From NCBI GenBank assembly GCA_003554535.1, contig PWGT01000043.1, positions 1 to 15,325 of the forward strand: DNA of 15,325 nucleotides, written 5' to 3'. The notes under the pieces are model-generated. The model was given only the letters and a program-made list of their open reading frames with translations, did not search any database and had not been told where the DNA came from. The position numbers and the translations under genes are program-made. The stretch is from Syntrophomonadaceae bacterium. Its GTDB lineage: Bacteria > Bacillota_D > Dethiobacteria > DTU022 > PWGO01. Positions 12,719 through 15,325 of the stretch are shown here, piece by piece; positions within the stretch are counted from its first letter, which is position 1, and each line of letters begins with the position of its first letter.

Positions 12719-12902
12719 ATCAATCACCTCCCTAAGCAGCAAGTAATTTTATATACTTAATGTTTACAGTTTTTTTTAATATGATACCAGGCCGGGAAGA
12801 ATCAAGAATACAGCAAAACATCATTATCCTCTCTATGGTTACTTGGTTTAATTTTAAAGATAAGCGGGGAAAATATATAGAAAATCAAAGGTAAGAGGAT
12901 TT

Positions 12903-13247
12903 ATGTACTTTGAACAATTTGAAAGTATCGCCCGCCAACTACTCTTCGTTCTGGTACTGATATTGGAATTCTATGGTGCAATTGTAATTATTATCTCTTC
13001 CCACCAAGTTCTTTTTTATTATCTTCAACATATTCAAAAACCAAACAAGGGATTGAGGTTAAACTTCGCCCGGCACCTGGCCTTAGGCCTGGAATTTCTT
13101 TTAGCTGCGGAAATTATTCGCACTATAACTGTTAGAGGCTGGGGTGAATTAAAGATCCTGGTAATCATCCTGGTTATTCGTGCTTTTCTGGCCGGACTTA
13201 TTCTTTGGGAGATCAAACAGGAGCACAACTTAGAAGGTGAAGATTAG
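12903..13247 (+). CDS. DUF1622 family membrane protein
   Basis: A 114-residue protein with three hydrophobic segments: about residues 14-33, 56-72 and 83-101. The family pattern is visible as RLNFARHLALGLEFLLAAEI, IIRTITVRGWGEL, then ILVIRAFLAGLILWEIKQE. Length is normal for DUF1622. No biochemical function is known to me. ATG 12903 has only a weak AGAGGA upstream. It stands alone and is followed by a hairpin-forming repeat that may serve as its terminator. Confidence 0.85.
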   Translation: MYFEQFESIARQLLFVLVLILEFYGAIVIIISSHQVLFYYLQHIQKPNKGLRLNFARHLALGLEFLLAAEIIRTITVRGWGELKILVIILVIRAFLAGLILWEIKQEHNLEGED

Positions 13248-13256
13248 TTTAAGTTA

Positions 13257-13303
13257 CAGGCAAAGGCAGGCAAAAGAACCGTCCCATTGCCTGCCCTTGC
13301 CTG
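13257..13303. repeat. REP-like repeat, hairpin adjoining the tRNA gene
   Basis: CAGGCAAAGGCAGGCA (13257-13272) pairs with TGCCTGCCCTTGCCTG (13288-13303), a 16-bp stem with one G-T-type mismatch and a 15-nt loop holding AAAGAACCGTCCCAT. This is the most symmetrical module-1 copy. It begins 9 nt after the DUF1622 stop and ends 2 nt from the CCA end of tRNA-Ser, so it may terminate transcription from either side. Confidence 0.8.
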
Positions 13304-13305
13304 CT

Positions 13306-13394
13306 TGGCGGAGAGAGTGGGATTCGAACCCACGGACGGGATTACCGTCACTCGATTTCGAGTCGAGCGCCTTCGTCCACTCGGCCATCTCTCC
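13306..13394 (-). tRNA. tRNA-Ser (anticodon CGA)
   Basis: On the minus strand GGAGAGA (13394-13388) pairs with TCTCTCC (13316-13310), followed by discriminator G and an encoded CCA (13308-13306). The anticodon arm is CTCGA-CTCGAAA-TCGAG, giving anticodon CGA (13360-13358) for codon UCG. The long variable arm (GACGGTAATCCCGTC) is typical of class II tRNA-Ser, and the T arm GTGGGTTCGAATCCCAC is intact. Confidence 0.97.
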
Positions 13395-13463
13395 GCGTTT
13401 AATTTGATCCAGTATCAGTGTAACATACAAAGTCGCTTCTGTCAGCCACCATCAAATCCATCC

Positions 13464-13499
13464 GCTCTTGTTCATGCTCTTGCTCATGTTCTTGCTTCA
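13464..13499 (-). repeat. Three 12-bp imperfect tandem repeats
   Basis: GCTCTTGTTCAT, GCTCTTGCTCAT and GTTCTTGCTTCA on the + strand. On the minus strand these encode a Gln-Glu-His-Glu periodicity within an open stretch ending at TAA 13401-13399. An AGGAG (13516-13512) lies upstream, but only a CTG codon is available as a start. I treat this as a repeat, not a gene. Confidence 0.5.
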
Positions 13500-13545
13500 G
13501 TTTTTGTTCTCTCCTAAATTATAGGTCATAAAAGGCAGCCTAAGT

Positions 13546-14949
13546 TTATTCTTCGTCTGGCGCTTGCCCTCTTGCCTTCCTTTGTTCATGAAGGTCTTCA
13601 ATTATATCTTCATGGTACTTACCGTTTAGTTTATAATACTTCATATAAATAAGAGCTGCCGGGATAACAAAGGAAATTGGCAGTGTGAATAGAGAGAATA
13701 TAATAGCGTTTTCACCAAATTCTGTCACTGCCTGGGTGGGGATCCCTTCGGGGTCCAGGGTGGGTATGTTGCCAATCCTCAAAGTAATGCCTATGATGAC
13801 TGAAGTAAAGGCACCAGCAAACTTGTATAGGAAACACTGAGCGGAGAAAATGATATTTTCGGTTCGATACCCGTTTTTCCATTCTCCGTAATCTACCACA
13901 TCAGCCAGCATTACCGTGGAGCCCACTGCAGCAATCCCCAGGGCAAAGAAAACCAGCCAACCGCCTATAAAAACGGGCACCAACAAATATGGATGCTCAG
14001 GAAAGACATAGGAAAAAAACGACATAATAGCAAAACCAAGGACGGTAATGGCCATGGCAAATAGATAGATGCTGCGGCGGCCAAATTTATTGGCCAGCAA
14101 GGGATAAGCCAACATGGAAACACCGGCACCACCGGCTCCCCCAACCAGCAGGAAAAGGGACATAAGCTCCACTCTGTTCAGAACAATCTGAAAATAATAA
14201 ACTCCGGCCATGCTCATAACCTGGCTGGACAAATAAAATAAACCAAAGGTAAAGATGTAGGCCAACAATTGATCATTCTGGCTAAACACCTTAAATATGC
14301 CCCGGAAACTAATCTTTTCGGTGGGAATGACAATTCGCTCTCTGGTGAAAGTAATAGTAAATAGCATGGTAAAAACACACAAGATAGCAGAAATAAAGCC
14401 TATGTTTAAAAAGTTTTCCATGCTCCAGTCATCACCTATTAAAATGGGAACCAAAACGCCCGCTAAAGCCGTGCCCCCGTAGGAAAAAAGCCTGGCCAGG
14501 GAGGAAATGACATTGCGTTCATCCTTGGTAGCAGATATGGCCGGTATCAGTGACCAGTAAGGGATGTCCATGAGTGTGTAGGTAATGCCCCATAAAAGAT
14601 ACATGGTGAAGTAAAAATAATATTTTCCCAGAAGGGACAAATCAAACCCGGAGAACATTAAAACAAGGATGGTTGCATTAAGAAGAACACCAATAGCCAT
14701 CCACGGTCGAAATTTGCCCCAGCGAGTCCTGGTGTTATCCACGAGTGTGCCCATCAGAGGATCATTGATGCCGTCAAAAACCCGGGCAGCAAAGAAAAAG
14801 AAACCAGTAATCAGCGGATCCAAGCCCACTACCTGGTTCAAAAAAATGGTGTAAAAGCTAAAAGTCACACCATAGACAAAATCTTTTCCCACACCACCGA
14901 AACTGTAAGCAATTTTCTCCGCGAATGGTACATCTAACGATCTTGCCAA
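13546..14949 (-). CDS. GPH-family (MelB-like) sugar:cation symporter
   Basis: A 467-residue, probably 12-helix transporter of the glycoside-pentoside-hexuronide family within the MFS fold. FAARVFDGINDPLMGTLVDN carries the two Asp (59 and 63) that correspond to the cation-site Asp pair in MelB helix II, followed by TRTRWGKFRPWMAIG, the family's loop 2-3 signature; DIPYWSLIPAIS and DYGEWKNGYRTENI are further hallmarks. The start is TTG 14949, preceded by GAGGATGGGTGTGAT; no other start fits before the frame runs out of coding character. Substrate is probably a glycoside, pentoside or hexuronide moved with Na+ or H+, but no sugar-metabolism gene is beside it to narrow this. Confidence 0.9.
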   Translation of the reverse strand: MARSLDVPFAEKIAYSFGGVGKDFVYGVTFSFYTIFLNQVVGLDPLITGFFFFAARVFDGINDPLMGTLVDNTRTRWGKFRPWMAIGVLLNATILVLMFSGFDLSLLGKYYFYFTMYLLWGITYTLMDIPYWSLIPAISATKDERNVISSLARLFSYGGTALAGVLVPILIGDDWSMENFLNIGFISAILCVFTMLFTITFTRERIVIPTEKISFRGIFKVFSQNDQLLAYIFTFGLFYLSSQVMSMAGVYYFQIVLNRVELMSLFLLVGGAGGAGVSMLAYPLLANKFGRRSIYLFAMAITVLGFAIMSFFSYVFPEHPYLLVPVFIGGWLVFFALGIAAVGSTVMLADVVDYGEWKNGYRTENIIFSAQCFLYKFAGAFTSVIIGITLRIGNIPTLDPEGIPTQAVTEFGENAIIFSLFTLPISFVIPAALIYMKYYKLNGKYHEDIIEDLHEQRKARGQAPDEE

Positions 14950-15166
14950 ATCACACCCATCCTCTACCCGGCCAGTTTTGTAAATTTTATGCTTCTTTTT
15001 GTCGAACTAACTAAATTAATTTACCACAACTTCTGAGTTTTCGTCAAATTGACCCGGAGGGCAAATTTGATCGGAGGACGAGAAAGAGCAATATAACGAT
15101 TTGGGAGATTTAACAATAAGCAAAGTGAAGATTAATGCTTCATATACTGGAGTTTCCAAAATGATT

Positions 15167-15220
15167 ACAGATAAATTGTAAAAAAAAGGTGGGACAAGGA
15201 ACCTGTCCCCTCGTCCCACC
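15167..15220 (-). terminator. REP-like module 2, copy C, acting as minus-strand terminator
   Basis: GGTGGGAC (15188-15195) pairs with GTCCCACC (15213-15220), with an inner AGG/CCT pairing. On the minus strand this stem is followed by eight T residues (15187-15180), a strong rho-independent terminator placed 17 nt after the stop codon of the partial gene at the right edge. The sequence is the same module as 313-347 and 8035-8070, including the ATAAATTGTAA left flank, so a dispersed repeat appears to be serving as a gene terminator. Confidence 0.8.
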
Positions 15221-15236
15221 TGAATGATATTAACTT

Positions 15237-15323
15237 TTATTCAACAACGTCAGTAGTTACATCAACAAATGTATTGTCATAGTAATTAACGTTAGGCTTA
15301 AATATTTCAATTCCAACGCTTGC
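15237..15323 (-). CDS. C-terminal fragment of an unknown gene (runs off the right edge)
   Basis: Twenty-eight codons are visible, reading ASVGIEIFKPNVNYYDNT then FVDVTTDVVE before TAA (15239-15237). Composition (Val, Thr, Asp, Asn, aromatic) suggests a beta-rich, perhaps secreted protein, but this is too short to identify. The well-placed terminator 17 nt downstream supports a real gene end. The alternative frame on this strand gives only a 22-codon ORF. Confidence 0.55.
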   Translation of the reverse strand, partial: ASVGIEIFKPNVNYYDNTFVDVTTDVVE

Positions 15324-15325
15324 AT

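Noticed and set aside
13287..13517. Open frame on + beginning MPALACLAERVGFEPTDG
   Set aside because: It lies across the tRNA-Ser gene read on the wrong strand; AERVGFEPT-type peptides are a classic spurious translation of tRNA sequence.

Overview
The window looks like a chromosomal segment of a Gram-positive, spore-former-type Firmicute (class Clostridia or a neighbouring lineage). The signs are strong GGAGG-type ribosome binding sites, frequent GTG/TTG starts, a TasA/SipW-type secretion system, a lipoprotein TRAP solute receptor, and G/C-rich palindromic intergenic repeats in otherwise AT-rich spacers. Several secreted proteins are very acidic, which would fit a salty or alkaline habitat, but this is only a hint.

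Left half (584-7898, all + strand) is the interesting part. It encodes a SARP/BTAD-type transcriptional regulator that ends in its own terminator. Next comes a promoter carrying six consecutive 11-bp repeats (2000-2065) placed 8 bp in front of a TAAACT -10 box, the geometry known for SARP-activated promoters. The operon that follows holds a 52-codon ORF, a small conserved-looking protein, four secreted TasA/camelysin-like proteins sharing an A-x-A-W...G-x-V-x-T signal-peptide/N-terminal motif (three also end in FxQWN), a SipW/ER-type signal peptidase fused to a large membrane domain, and a DUF5305-type membrane protein. My reading is a regulated TasA-type extracellular fibre (biofilm/pilus) system: regulator, subunits, dedicated signal peptidase and probable assembly or anchoring factor. 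The fourth subunit has an acidic Ser/Glu-rich tail with an 11-unit GAA tract, followed by about 220 bp that read as a frameshifted continuation.

Middle (8097-11008, - strand) is a complete TRAP transporter: dctM, dctQ (GTGA overlap) and dctP, the last a lipoprotein whose best start is an internal TTG. Right of it on + lie a flavodoxin-like protein and a membrane-anchored FMN-binding (SGAT) protein, probably an electron-transfer pair.

Right end: a charged 106-aa protein (-), a DUF1622 membrane protein (+), tRNA-Ser(CGA) (-) with encoded CCA, a GPH-family (MelB-like) sugar:cation symporter (-), and the C-terminal 28 codons of an unknown gene (-) followed by a terminator.

Intergenic regions carry two recurrent imperfect palindromes. 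One is built on AGGCAAAAGAACCGTCCCC/TTGCCTG, the other on GGTGGGACAAGGGAC/GTCCCC..GTCCCACC. They occur alone or joined by the same linker, like REP-type elements, and some copies double as terminators.
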